Shown here piece after piece: positions 53,573 to 63,115 of a DNA stretch of 64,000 nucleotides. The stretch covers positions 62,001 through 126,000 of the forward strand of contig CALAMG010000014.1 of NCBI GenBank assembly GCA_937925715.1. Reading direction: 5' to 3'. Source of the stretch: an uncultured Collinsella sp. Its GTDB lineage: Bacteria > Actinomycetota > Coriobacteriia > Coriobacteriales > Coriobacteriaceae. The notes under the pieces are model-generated. The model was not told where the DNA came from. It saw only the letters and a list, made by a program, of their open reading frames with translations, and searched no databases. Both the position numbers and the translations under genes were made by a program. Numbering within the stretch: the first letter of the stretch is position 1; the number at the start of each line of letters is the position of its first letter.

Positions 53573-53657
53573 GGAAGCCTTTCGATTTTGGGGAAACGTA
53601 GAGGGTATCGCTACAATATGGTATCAGCTGCAGAAATTATAGAGGAGGAGTCTGCCC

Positions 53658-54623
53658 ATGCCGGGTAAAAGCCTAGAGAACATGCACGTAGCGGTCTTGG
53701 CGGGCGGTCATTCCGCTGAGCGCGAGATCTCGCTCAATTCGGGAAAGAACGTCGTGGTTGCCTTGAAGGAGGCCGGCTACACTTCGGTGGAGCTGCTCGA
53801 CACGGCTGCCGATGATTTTATGGTAACCATGGCGACCGGCGGCTTTGACGTGGCGTTTATCGCCATGCACGGTGCCGGCGGCGAGGATGGCGCCATGCAG
53901 GGCGCCATGGAGACCCTGGGTATCCCCTACACGGCCTCGGGCGTGCTTGCCAGCGCCTGCGGTGCCGACAAGGAGGTCTCTAAGCTCCTGTACGCCAAGG
54001 CGGGCATTCCCATTGCCCCCGGCCTCGCGCTCGAGGTGGGCGATGAAGTCGATATCGATCATATCGTCGAGGTTTGTGGCGAGCGCTGCTTTGTGAAGCC
54101 GGCCGTCAACGGTTCCAGCTATGGCATTTCCCTGGTCCATGAGCCCTCCGAGCTGCCCGCGGCAATCGCCAAGGCGTTTGCGTACGGCGACAAAGTGCTG
54201 GTCGAGAAGTGCATCGAGGGTACCGAGATCACCGTCGGTGTGTACGGCGAGGACGACGTGCGCGCTCTGCCGATTGTCGAGATTCGCAAACCCGAGGACT
54301 GCGAGTTCTACGATCTGGACGTGAAATATGTCGACCCTACGGACATCCATCGCATTCCGGCGCAGATTTCACCCGAGAATTACGCTCGCGCTCAGGAGCT
54401 TGCCTGTGCTGCTCACAAGGCCCTCGGTTGCCTGGGTATCTCGCGCAGCGACTTTATCGTGAGTGAGGACGGCCCCGTTATCCTCGAGACCAATACCATT
54501 CCCGGCATGACCGATACGTCGCTGTATCCGGACGAGATCCGCCACACCGACGACATGACGTTCCCGCAGGTCTGTGACAGCCTGATTCGTATGGGCCTTC
54601 GTCGAGCGGGCATTGCATGCTAA
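53658..54623 (+). CDS. ddl: D-alanine-D-alanine ligase
   Basis: Ddl makes the D-Ala-D-Ala dipeptide for peptidoglycan. The 321-residue ATP-grasp protein has AVLAGGHSAEREISLNSG, AMHGAGGEDGAMQGAMETL, FVKPAVNGSSYGISLV, the omega-loop FYDLDVKYVD (Tyr typical of D-Ala specificity) and ILETNTIPGMTDTSLYP. GAGGAGGAG precedes the ATG. It overlaps the next gene by 7 bases. Confidence 0.95.
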   Translation: MPGKSLENMHVAVLAGGHSAEREISLNSGKNVVVALKEAGYTSVELLDTAADDFMVTMATGGFDVAFIAMHGAGGEDGAMQGAMETLGIPYTASGVLASACGADKEVSKLLYAKAGIPIAPGLALEVGDEVDIDHIVEVCGERCFVKPAVNGSSYGISLVHEPSELPAAIAKAFAYGDKVLVEKCIEGTEITVGVYGEDDVRALPIVEIRKPEDCEFYDLDVKYVDPTDIHRIPAQISPENYARAQELACAAHKALGCLGISRSDFIVSEDGPVILETNTIPGMTDTSLYPDEIRHTDDMTFPQVCDSLIRMGLRRAGIAC

Positions 54624-57511
54624 TCGAGGACGCGGTTTCGTCAGGAACGCCGCAGTTTGTCATCGACTCCTATGCCACGCTTGCCGAACGCGCCAAAACG
54701 CAGTCCTTCGGCCTTATCGAGGAAGATGTGATTGTCCTCGATACCGAGACCACAGGTCTTTCGGTGCAGGACAATGAGCTGATCGAGATCTCGGCGGCCC
54801 GTCTTTCGGGCCGCGAGGTCGTCGACCGCTTCGATACCTTCGTGCATCCCAAGCAGCTGATTCCCGCCGAGATCACCGAGCTCACGAGCATTACAAATGC
54901 CGATGTGGCAGATGCCCCGTCGGCCGTTGAGGCCGTAGCCGCTCTCGCCGATTTTGTCGGTGGTTGCCCGGTAATCGCACATAACGCCACGTTCGACCGC
55001 TCGTTTATCGAGTCGGTCAAAGGCGGCGTCAACGTGAGCGATATCTGGATCGATTCGCTGGCGCTGTCGCGCATCGCGCTTCCGCGCCTGGCATCGCACA
55101 AGTTGTCTTTTATGGCCGATCTGTTTGGCTGTGACTCGGTATCACACCGTGCCAATGCCGACGTCGACGCCCTGTGTGGCGTATGGCGCGTGTTGCTCGT
55201 GGCGCTCACCGACTTGCCTCAGGGCCTCATGGCGCGCCTAGCCGACATGCATCCGGATGTGCCTTGGTCCTATCGTCCTATCTTCTCATTCTTGGCAGGG
55301 CAGAACCCTGGTTCTATCTTCTCTCTCAGCGCCGCTCGTGCTGACGTTCTCAAGGCCGATCGCGCCGACGATCGGGTGGACGCCGACGAACTGCCGGTCC
55401 TCAAGATGCCGAGTCGTGAGGAGATTGAGGCAGACTATGCGCCAGGTGGCCTGGTCAATCGCATGTATCCCACCTACGAGCCGCGTGATGAGCAGATCGC
55501 GATGGCGCTCGAGGTCCGCGATGCGCTGGTCACGGGCACTCATCGTGTAATTGAGGCGGGCACGGGCGTCGGCAAATCGATGGCCTATCTGGTGCCTTTT
55601 GCCGAGGCAGCGCGCCGTAACAACATCACGGTTGGTATTGCGACCAAATCGAACAATCTTGCCGACCAGCTCATGTACCATGAGCTGCCAAAACTTGCCG
55701 AGCAACTGGACGGTGGTCTGTCATTTTGCGCTCTCAAGGGGTATGACCACTATCCATGCCTGCGCAAGCTTGAGCGCATGAGCCGCGGCCAGGTCGAGAT
55801 TACCACCAAGCGCGATCCGGCGGACACGCTCACGGCGGTCGCGGTCATTATGGCGTACGTCTGCCAATCAGCCGATGGCGACCTCGACTCGCTCGGCATT
55901 CGGTGGCGCAGCGTCAACCGCCCCGACTTTACGACGGCCTCGCGCGAGTGTGCTCGTCGCCTCTGCCCGTTTTTCCCTGATAAATGTTTGGTCCACGGCG
56001 CTCGCCGTCGTGCAGCGCATGCCGACGTGGTGGTCACCAACCATTCCCTGCTGTTCCGCAATGTCGCGGCCGAGGGCAGGATTTTACCTCCGATTCGTCA
56101 TTGGGTAATCGACGAGGCCCATTCCATCGAGCGCGAGGCGCGCCGTCAGTGGGCGCGCGTGGTGTCGGCGGACGAATCACGCGTTCTGTTTGAGCGCCTG
56201 GGTGGCTCGAGCACCGGTGCGCTAAGCCAGGTCTCCCGTGATTTGGCAACCTCCGAGGGCTCTACGCTCTATCTGGGCCTTACTGCCAAGGCGACGTCGA
56301 CGGTTGCGCGCGCGAGCATGGCAATCGCCGACGTGTTCGATGGCGTTCGCGAGCTCGGCCGCCGTGCCCGTGGGGGTTATGACAATGCCAATCTATGGAT
56401 TGGCCCCGAGCTGCGCGAATCTGACGACTGGCATGATTTCTTACAGTCGGCCTACGCTGCCATCGACGTATTGGAACAGGCTGACAAGAGCGTCGACGCG
56501 CTGGTGCAAGCCGTCGCCGCCGACAAGCCCGAGGTTGTTGTCGACCTGGGTGATATCTCGCGCCGCCTGCACGAGCTGGCCGAGAACCTCAAACTCATCA
56601 TTGATGGCACCGATGAACACTACGTGTATTCGCTGCAGGTCAATCGCAGGCTGCGTGCCGGCGGAGAGTCAATGACCGCAGAGCGCATCGACATTGGCGA
56701 GGCCTTGGCAACCGAGTGGCTGCCCGAGGTTCACACGGCTATCTTTGCCTCGGCGACCATGACGGTGTCCAAAAGCTTCGAACACTTTAACCACGCGGTC
56801 GGCCTCGATCGCATCGGCGCTTCAACATCCTCATCGCTGCACTTGGACTCGAGCTACGACTTCGATTCGAACATGGCTGTAGTCGTTGCGGGCGATATCC
56901 CCGATCCGCGCGATCGCGAGAGCTATCTTACGGCGCTCGAGCGCGTGCTGGTCGACGCCCATCTTGCCATGGGCGGATCGGTGCTCACACTGTTCACCAA
57001 TCGGCGCGACATGGAAGACCTGTACGCCCGCGTTGAGCCCAAGATGGCCCGTGCGGGTCTGGAGCTCAACTGCCAGCAGCGCAACTCATCTCCTCGTCGC
57101 CTGCGCGATCGGTTTATCAACGAGCCGACTTCATCGCTTTTTGCGCTTAAGGCCTTCTGGGAGGGGTTCGACGCCAGCGGCGAGACGCTGCGCTGCGTCA
57201 TCATTCCCAAGCTGCCGTTCTCGAGTCCCACGGACCCGCTCTCGTGCGAGCGCAACCTGCGCGAAGACCGCGCTTGGGCGCGCTATTCGCTGCCCGAGGC
57301 GGTGCTCGAGGTCAAGCAGGCGGCCGGCCGCCTTATCCGCTCGTCGACCGATTGCGGCGTGCTGATTCTGGCCGACCCGCGCCTGGTGACGAAGGGCTAC
57401 GGAAAGAAGTTCTTAACGTCGCTGCCCACGAGCTCCTACCAGCGCATCGAATCGGCGCAGATCGGGCACTATCTGCAACTGTGGCGCGCACGCCACGAGC
57501 GGCGGCGCTAA
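54617..57511 (+). CDS. dinG: DinG-family helicase with N-terminal DnaQ-like exonuclease
   Basis: A 964-residue fusion. Residues about 36-200 form a DEDDh 3'-5' exonuclease (VLDTETTGL with Asp42/Glu44, IAHNATFDRSF, HRANADVDAL). The rest is an XPD/DinG superfamily 2 helicase with Walker A EAGTGVGKS, the DEAH box VIDEAHSIE and a motif VI-like KQAAGRLIRSSTDCGV. Four cysteines are placed for a 4Fe-4S cluster (YPCLRKL, then RECARRLCPFFPDKCLVH). Such proteins unwind R-loops or damaged forks. Its stop overlaps by 4 bases that of the convergent WYL gene. Confidence 0.92.
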   Translation: MLIEDAVSSGTPQFVIDSYATLAERAKTQSFGLIEEDVIVLDTETTGLSVQDNELIEISAARLSGREVVDRFDTFVHPKQLIPAEITELTSITNADVADAPSAVEAVAALADFVGGCPVIAHNATFDRSFIESVKGGVNVSDIWIDSLALSRIALPRLASHKLSFMADLFGCDSVSHRANADVDALCGVWRVLLVALTDLPQGLMARLADMHPDVPWSYRPIFSFLAGQNPGSIFSLSAARADVLKADRADDRVDADELPVLKMPSREEIEADYAPGGLVNRMYPTYEPRDEQIAMALEVRDALVTGTHRVIEAGTGVGKSMAYLVPFAEAARRNNITVGIATKSNNLADQLMYHELPKLAEQLDGGLSFCALKGYDHYPCLRKLERMSRGQVEITTKRDPADTLTAVAVIMAYVCQSADGDLDSLGIRWRSVNRPDFTTASRECARRLCPFFPDKCLVHGARRRAAHADVVVTNHSLLFRNVAAEGRILPPIRHWVIDEAHSIEREARRQWARVVSADESRVLFERLGGSSTGALSQVSRDLATSEGSTLYLGLTAKATSTVARASMAIADVFDGVRELGRRARGGYDNANLWIGPELRESDDWHDFLQSAYAAIDVLEQADKSVDALVQAVAADKPEVVVDLGDISRRLHELAENLKLIIDGTDEHYVYSLQVNRRLRAGGESMTAERIDIGEALATEWLPEVHTAIFASATMTVSKSFEHFNHAVGLDRIGASTSSSLHLDSSYDFDSNMAVVVAGDIPDPRDRESYLTALERVLVDAHLAMGGSVLTLFTNRRDMEDLYARVEPKMARAGLELNCQQRNSSPRRLRDRFINEPTSSLFALKAFWEGFDASGETLRCVIIPKLPFSSPTDPLSCERNLREDRAWARYSLPEAVLEVKQAAGRLIRSSTDCGVLILADPRLVTKGYGKKFLTSLPTSSYQRIESAQIGHYLQLWRARHERRR

Positions 57512-58425
57512 AGCGGACAGACGAGGGTTTTTGCCATATCGCACAGGCGCTTTGACAGGGCGGGGTCATCCAAGATGCGGATGGCTCCGCCCGCTGCGAT
57601 TACCTGGCTCAGTAGCCAACGCTCGGAGCCGTAATGCACAGTTACCGTTGCCATGTCTGCCCCGCCGCGCTCGATTAGGGTGATGCCGGCCCAGTCCAGA
57701 TGCTCCGCCATATCGAATGGCATCAAGAGCTTTGCGCTGCGCTGCGTCCGGGCAAGGGAATCGTGGAGGGATGCGACGTCCGGTGTGTGAGGCACGACGG
57801 AGTCTTCCGTCAAGGCGAGTCCCTCGATTTTATCCATGCGATAGGTGCGCTGCTCATCGACTGTGATGTCCCAGGCAATCAGGTATGTTTGGTCGCCGTT
57901 TGCCGTAATGCGCAAGGGGTCGACCAGACGCTCGCGTGGCCGTGCATCGTCCATCGAGCGATATGAGATGCGGCAGCGAACGCCGTCCTGAATGGCACAG
58001 CTCAGCTGCTGCCAGTGCGACCCGTGGTTGACGGTGTCAAAGACGCGCTGGTTATAGCCGAGCTCTTCGGGTAGAAGGGCGTGTCGAATCCGAGCTGCCG
58101 TCTGCGGCTCGATCCCCAACGATTCAAGTTCGTGGTTGAGCACAGCGACCTCGGCTGCACTCAAGCGCAACGGTAGCACACGCCCGGCGTCACCAGTGAG
58201 GACCACACGCTCGCCGTGGCATTCGCAGATGATGCGCGCACCAGATTCTCGGTCCGCGAGCGTCGAGACGATCTCGAGAATCTCGTCGAGCGATACTCCC
58301 GTGATGTCAAAGCGGCCGCAAATCTCGGTTCGTGTCATGCCGCTCTCGCCGGCGGCGTAGAGGGCCTCCATGATGTCGATGGCGCGCGAGAGTCTCTGCT
58401 CGCTGGTGAGTTTACGCACGGGCAT
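57508..58425 (-). CDS. WYL-domain transcriptional regulator, PafC-like
   Basis: A 305-residue protein with an N-terminal helix-turn-helix (SRAIDIMEALYAAGESGMTR, then TEICGRFDITGVSLDEIL), a WYL domain (RLVDPLRITANGDQTYLIAW, then DITVDEQRTYRMDKIEGL) and a C-terminal WCX-like part. It is the second of two tandem WYL genes and overlaps the first by 14 bases. Tandem WYL pairs like mycobacterial PafB/PafC form heterodimers that activate the DNA-damage response; the convergent helicase-nuclease gene supports that reading. The start MPVRKLTSEQ at 58423-58425 is preferred. Confidence 0.85.
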   Translation of the reverse strand: MPVRKLTSEQRLSRAIDIMEALYAAGESGMTRTEICGRFDITGVSLDEILEIVSTLADRESGARIICECHGERVVLTGDAGRVLPLRLSAAEVAVLNHELESLGIEPQTAARIRHALLPEELGYNQRVFDTVNHGSHWQQLSCAIQDGVRCRISYRSMDDARPRERLVDPLRITANGDQTYLIAWDITVDEQRTYRMDKIEGLALTEDSVVPHTPDVASLHDSLARTQRSAKLLMPFDMAEHLDWAGITLIERGGADMATVTVHYGSERWLLSQVIAAGGAIRILDDPALSKRLCDMAKTLVCPL

Positions 58426-59434
58426 ACTCGTGCACCGTCCTTTCAATGAGGTGGTTCCACGCCTGCTTGAGCGATTTGGGGGCCATGGGCCTCATGCCGT
58501 CCATGGCGTGGGCCATGCAAAATGAGGCGGCGGCTTCAAGGTCGCGCACGTCAACGGTCCAGATCCATCCCGCATCGGTGTGTGTGAGCTCACCTCGCCC
58601 GCGCGTGAGGCCGTTGATCATATCGATCTGCGTCTGAGGGGCGAACGAGAACGTGGCTGCAACGGGCGGTCGGTCGGCGAAATCGAATTCAAAGAACAGA
58701 TAGTCGTTGAGATTGAAGTCCGCAGGGATGGCGTAGGCCTTCGAAGGACGCCATGCGCGAACGATACGGTCGCAGCGGAATGTCCTGATGTCGTCGGTGA
58801 CATTGTCGAGGCCGCAGAAGTACGCCACGCCCTCGCGTTCGAACATGCCGTAGACACAGACGGTACGTTCTTTCTGCTCGCCGCGTCCGTTCTGATATAA
58901 AAATCGCAGCGCGCATCGCTCGGCAAAGGCGCTCCATACCGCATCGACGGTGGGAGAGCGGCGGATCGGTACTTCGTCCACCGTCGTCCTGCCGGTGAGG
59001 TAGGCAATTTTGGAGCGAATATCGGCAAGCGGCGCGGCAAAGGTGGAAGAGCCGGCCGCTAGCGTCTGGTCGATGGCGTTGAGTAGGATATCGGCGTCGT
59101 CTGCGGTGATGAGGCCGCCTGCAGCAAACGTGTGCTCGCGGTCGATTGTCCACGAGCTTTCCTCGGTCTCCTGCGCACCGGCGGGGCGAACCTCCTTGAT
59201 TAAGATGCCACGCTCGAGCAGTTTGTCACGATCGCGCCGAAACTTGCGCTTATCCGAGTCGATATTGCCCGAGCCATATCCCAGGTCAGAATCCAAGACG
59301 ATCTGCTCGGTCGTCAGCGGTTCGGGGGAGCTGTTGAGCACAAAGAAAAGATTGAGGATGCGCTGAGCCGTTTTATCGAAACCGGGCTCCGAATTCCCCT
59401 TTTTAATTGTCGCGGTCGCGTCGCTTGCCGTCAT
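58412..59434 (-). CDS. WYL-domain transcriptional regulator, PafB-like
   Basis: A 340-residue regulator. Residues 20-100 form a winged helix domain (AQRILNLFFVLNSSPEPLTT, then FRRDRDKLLERGILIKE). A WYL domain follows at about 175-245 (RCALRFLYQNGRGEQKERTV, then CVYGMFEREGVAYFCGLDNV with FRCDRIVRAWRP) and then a C-terminal extension. It probably works with the downstream WYL protein as a heterodimer sensing a nucleic-acid ligand. It is the first gene of the pair. Confidence 0.85.
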   Translation of the reverse strand: MTASDATATIKKGNSEPGFDKTAQRILNLFFVLNSSPEPLTTEQIVLDSDLGYGSGNIDSDKRKFRRDRDKLLERGILIKEVRPAGAQETEESSWTIDREHTFAAGGLITADDADILLNAIDQTLAAGSSTFAAPLADIRSKIAYLTGRTTVDEVPIRRSPTVDAVWSAFAERCALRFLYQNGRGEQKERTVCVYGMFEREGVAYFCGLDNVTDDIRTFRCDRIVRAWRPSKAYAIPADFNLNDYLFFEFDFADRPPVAATFSFAPQTQIDMINGLTRGRGELTHTDAGWIWTVDVRDLEAAASFCMAHAMDGMRPMAPKSLKQAWNHLIERTVHEYARA

Positions 59435-59632
59435 AGAGTCCTCGCATGAGAAGGTGGTTTGCTGCCATGATTTTAGTCCGATATGGAGATTAGGCTATAT
59501 CCTTGTCCGCTCGAGGCGTTAAGATGGCCCGAATTCGGTCGTTTGCGCTCGCTCGGGGTATACTTTCGACTATATACGGTTCTAATGTGCATGCATTGGG
59601 CCTATTTGTCGGATTATGGATGTGGAGCGCAC

Positions 59633-62600
59633 ATGGCGAACACCCAGAACTATATTAACCACCTGCTGCAGAACACCGGCATTACGCCGGCATGCAGCGA
59701 AGAAGAGCGCTTGGCTGCCGAGGATATCGCTCAGATCTTCCGCAACCACGGCTTTGACCCCGAGGTTCAGGAGTTCAATGCCCCGGCGCCCAGTAGATTG
59801 GCATTTGCCGTTACCGGTATTCTTGCGTTTGCCGGCGCCCTGCTGATGGGCATCGGCGGCGGTATCGGCTTGGTCGGCACCTTGCTGGCCATTGTCGGCG
59901 CCGTTCTTTACGTGCTCGAGCGCACGGGCCACCCCGTGGTTTCGCGCCTGGGCAAGACGGGCGTGAGCCAAAATGTCATCGCCTACCACAAGGCCTCGGG
60001 CCCGCTCGCGTCTCCGCGCAACCGCCCGGTGGTCGTTGTCGCACACTACGACTCTCCCCGTGCTGAGCTGCTCGCCCGCGAGCCCTATGCTTCGTATCGT
60101 GCGCTCATCGCCAAGCTGTTGCCCGTTGCCACGATTGCCCCTGCTGCCGTTGCCATCCTGCGTATCCTGCCGCTCCCCGGCGCGCTCAAGGTTCTGCTGT
60201 GGATTGTCGCGATCCTCGCTTCCCTCGTTGCACTTGCCAACGCGGCAAACATCATCTCTAACCGCCACGTTCTTCCCTATACGTCCGGCGCGGTGTGCAA
60301 CAAGTCTTCTGTCGCCGCTATGCTCGGCGTTATGGACAACGTTGCTCCCTTCCAGGGCGAGAACGAGTTTCCCGACGATGTTCCGTTCGATACCTATTTT
60401 GGGGAGCAGAAACGTCGTGCCGAGGAAATGGCGCGCGCGGCGGCGGAGTATGCCGCGGCCCAGCAGCAAAACGACTACGGCAACACCATCGAGTACGAAG
60501 AGCCTACCTACGCCGAGGACGAGTTCGGTCAGCCGATTGCTCCCGACGCTCAAACCGAGCCCGAACAGGGCGAGGCTTTTGACGAGCAGATTGAGGGCTT
60601 TGAGGGTGCGTCTGCCGACGAGACGCTGATTGGCGCCATCGTGCCCGAGGATCAGAATCAGGCTGTCCAGGCCGAAGAGTTCAATGACGAGGTTCCCGCT
60701 GCTGAGCCGGCGGAGGAGCCTGCCGCGGCCGAGCCCGAGCCCAAGCTCTATCGCAACGCCGCCGGCAACATTCGCTTTGGTTCGGATGCCATCCGTGCAC
60801 TCGGAATGCTTCCCGAGTCCTGCACGCTCGATTACGAGGAGGGCGAGGAGCCGACGTTTGAGCCCGAGCCTGCGCCCGTTGTCACTGCGGATGATGAGTC
60901 TGCCGCGGTTACCGCTGCCGTTGCCGAGCCCGAGGCGGTGTCCGCGATCGATCCCGCGGCAGGACTGGACATTTTGGCTCCCGCCGCGCCGGCGCAAGAC
61001 GTTGCGGACGAGTCTGACGACGATTACGTTGAACAGCCGAGGCGCGTGTCTTACGAGAGCGATACTGATTTCTCTGCCGAGATTCCCGCGGCAACGCCCC
61101 ATGCCGATATTGCATCCGCGTTCTCTTCGATTGGCGCCAGCGCTTCCAGCTTCTTTAAGGGTGCGCTTGCAAAGGGCAGGAAATTTGTCGACGATTTCGA
61201 GGAGAAGCGCGCTGCCGCACGCGAGGCTGCCGAGCAGGAGGCTATCGCTCAGCAGCAGGCAGCCGAGGCGGCACGTGAGCGCGCGGCGCAAGAGTTCGAG
61301 CAGAACGAGGCTATGCAGTCCGGGCCCGTCGACGCTGCCGAAGCTACGACGTCCTTTGAGTCCCAGCAACCGACGTCAGCGGATGTTGTTGAGGCAACAA
61401 CGTCTTTCGAGGCTCAGCAGCACGTCGATAGCACCATGTCGTTTGATGCCGCGCAGTTCGATTCCACGATAACGTTTGAAAAGCAAGGCACCGCGATTGC
61501 CGAGCCCCTTCCTGCTTCCGATGAGCAGGACGACGTGGCAGACGATGACGAGCCCATTGATACTGCCGAAATTCAGGATGCTGCTGAGGACGAGCCCGTC
61601 GAGGCCAGCTCTGACGAAGAGCAGTACGCGGCAGCCGAGCAAGATGATTCGACCGAGGTCGAGCAGGAGGAAGTGTCTGCGGTTTCCGAGACTCCCGAGA
61701 CGGATGAGTCGAGGCCTTACTCCACGCAGATTTTCACCATGCCGACCCCGAGTGGTTCCGGTGCCACGGTTGCCGATGTTGCTCCCACCCAGGACGAAAC
61801 GGTCGATTCCCTTATGGCCCAGATTTCCTCCCAGGCATCGCCGCGTCCGCAGATGAATGTTCCCGATCCGGCGTCGGCACCGTCGCCTGCACCTTCCTCG
61901 TCTCCGCTGGCTTCGGTCCCCGATCCGTCGCTGCCGTCTATGAAGCAGGCAAACGTTGCGTCTCGCACGTCGCTGTTCGACCTTCCCGATCCCTCTGCTC
62001 AGGTCAACGACCCCTTTGCTACCGCCCAAGGTCCCGAACCCACATCGGCACCCGTTGCGCCTCCTATGCCCGTTGCGTCGGGCGCGCAGCCGATCGAGAC
62101 CATTTCAGCTCCCGCCCCGGCGGCACCCAAGTCTCGTAAGCGCGGCCTGGGCGGTCTGTTCGGTCGTAAAAAGAAAAACGAGCAGGACAGCATGAGTGAC
62201 TGGCTGGGCGTCGAAGACGATTACGATGCCAAGAAGTCCGGTCGCGGCATCGGTTCGTGGGATAATTTCGAGGACGATAACGATGGCTGGAAGGGCGGCG
62301 CTACGTCTTCCGATGGCGCTTCTTCCGAAGATATGCTCTCGGCTGTCGCCTCTATGGGCGATGATGAGCTGCTCGGTCACGATATCTGGTTTGTGGCAAC
62401 GGGCGCCTCGGATTGTGATGGCGCCGGCATGAAGGCCTTCTTGGCTTCGCATCGCGATAAGCTCCGCGGCGTATTCTTTATCAATCTTGAATCCGTCGGC
62501 GCCGGTAGGCTTTCGGTGGTGACGGTCGAGGGCGAACAGCAGCTGCTCAAGGGCGATCGCCGCATCATGAACCTGGTCAGCAAGGTCTGCAAGTCGTTCC

Positions 62601-62809
62601 ATGTCGATTGTGGCGCGCTCGAGATGCCCTATGCCAAGACCGATGCCTATGCCGCGCTCGAGGCGAGCCGCCGAGCCCTCACCATCGCCGGCGTTGACGG
62701 CACGCGTCTGGCTTGCGCCCGTACCGAGGACGACCTGCCCCACAATGTCAACCCAACGAACATTGCCACGGTATCCGAGGTCGTGACCGAGGTTATTCGC
62801 CGTTCGTAG
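59633..62809 (+). CDS. Membrane M28-peptidase-like protein split by a long acidic insertion
   Basis: A 1058-residue protein. Residues 1-245 resemble the first part of an M28 aminopeptidase (EEERLAAEDIAQIFRNHGFD, VVVVAHYDSPRAELLA) interrupted by hydrophobic segments (about 57-95 and 163-205). Residues about 245-905 are low-complexity, rich in Glu, Asp, Ala, Pro and Ser. The last 150 residues resume the M28 fold (DIWFVATGASDCDGAGMKAF, GVFFINLESVGAG, LPHNVNPTNI). Expected metal ligands are only partly kept: His138-Asp140 is present, but the second Asp and the Glu-Glu pair are replaced (CNKSSVAAM; GASDCDG). The ATG at 59633 has GGAG before it. Confidence 0.75.
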   Translation: MANTQNYINHLLQNTGITPACSEEERLAAEDIAQIFRNHGFDPEVQEFNAPAPSRLAFAVTGILAFAGALLMGIGGGIGLVGTLLAIVGAVLYVLERTGHPVVSRLGKTGVSQNVIAYHKASGPLASPRNRPVVVVAHYDSPRAELLAREPYASYRALIAKLLPVATIAPAAVAILRILPLPGALKVLLWIVAILASLVALANAANIISNRHVLPYTSGAVCNKSSVAAMLGVMDNVAPFQGENEFPDDVPFDTYFGEQKRRAEEMARAAAEYAAAQQQNDYGNTIEYEEPTYAEDEFGQPIAPDAQTEPEQGEAFDEQIEGFEGASADETLIGAIVPEDQNQAVQAEEFNDEVPAAEPAEEPAAAEPEPKLYRNAAGNIRFGSDAIRALGMLPESCTLDYEEGEEPTFEPEPAPVVTADDESAAVTAAVAEPEAVSAIDPAAGLDILAPAAPAQDVADESDDDYVEQPRRVSYESDTDFSAEIPAATPHADIASAFSSIGASASSFFKGALAKGRKFVDDFEEKRAAAREAAEQEAIAQQQAAEAARERAAQEFEQNEAMQSGPVDAAEATTSFESQQPTSADVVEATTSFEAQQHVDSTMSFDAAQFDSTITFEKQGTAIAEPLPASDEQDDVADDDEPIDTAEIQDAAEDEPVEASSDEEQYAAAEQDDSTEVEQEEVSAVSETPETDESRPYSTQIFTMPTPSGSGATVADVAPTQDETVDSLMAQISSQASPRPQMNVPDPASAPSPAPSSSPLASVPDPSLPSMKQANVASRTSLFDLPDPSAQVNDPFATAQGPEPTSAPVAPPMPVASGAQPIETISAPAPAAPKSRKRGLGGLFGRKKKNEQDSMSDWLGVEDDYDAKKSGRGIGSWDNFEDDNDGWKGGATSSDGASSEDMLSAVASMGDDELLGHDIWFVATGASDCDGAGMKAFLASHRDKLRGVFFINLESVGAGRLSVVTVEGEQQLLKGDRRIMNLVSKVCKSFHVDCGALEMPYAKTDAYAALEASRRALTIAGVDGTRLACARTEDDLPHNVNPTNIATVSEVVTEVIRRS

Positions 62810-62830
62810 ACGGAGCTCTAAGGAGTCAAC

Positions 62831-63049
62831 GTGTTTTCGTATATTAAGCGCCATTGGCCTGTCTACGTGATTTTGACCTTGGTCGCCATTGCGTTAGGAT
62901 TTGGGGCTGCCTACATCGTGGGTGCGAAGGGCTCGACCCCCGCCTCCGCAATCAGCGAAGAGGTGGAGCAAGAACAGAGCACGGGTGCCGATGGGATTCC
63001 TGAGTCCGAGCAAGCAATCGTTGATGGTGGATCTTCGTCTGCAGAGTAG
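62831..63049 (+). CDS. Small single-pass membrane protein
   Basis: A 72-residue protein starting at GTG 62831 behind CTAAGGAG. One membrane helix (residues about 10-31: VYVILTLVAIALGFGAAYIV) is followed by an acidic, probably outside, tail (EEVEQEQSTGADGIPESEQ). It begins 21 bases after the M28-like gene and likely shares its transcript. Function unknown. Confidence 0.7.
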   Translation: MFSYIKRHWPVYVILTLVAIALGFGAAYIVGAKGSTPASAISEEVEQEQSTGADGIPESEQAIVDGGSSSAE

Positions 63050-63075
63050 ATGCGGCGATTTACATGATTGAAAGC

Positions 63076-63110
63076 GGGCGAGCCAGGGGACTGGCCCGCC
63101 CACTTTTTCA
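63076..63110 (+). terminator. Terminator after the small membrane protein gene
   Basis: GCGGGCGAGCCA pairs with TGGCCCGCCC (one mismatch), followed by ACTTTTTC. The convergent LPATG gene ends six bases further on. Confidence 0.75.
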
Positions 63111-63115
63111 TCGCG

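Noticed and set aside
59582..61369. Minus-strand open frame of about 595 codons
   Set aside because: Antisense of the acidic low-complexity insertion of the M28-like gene; the sense strand has the ribosome site and conserved ends.
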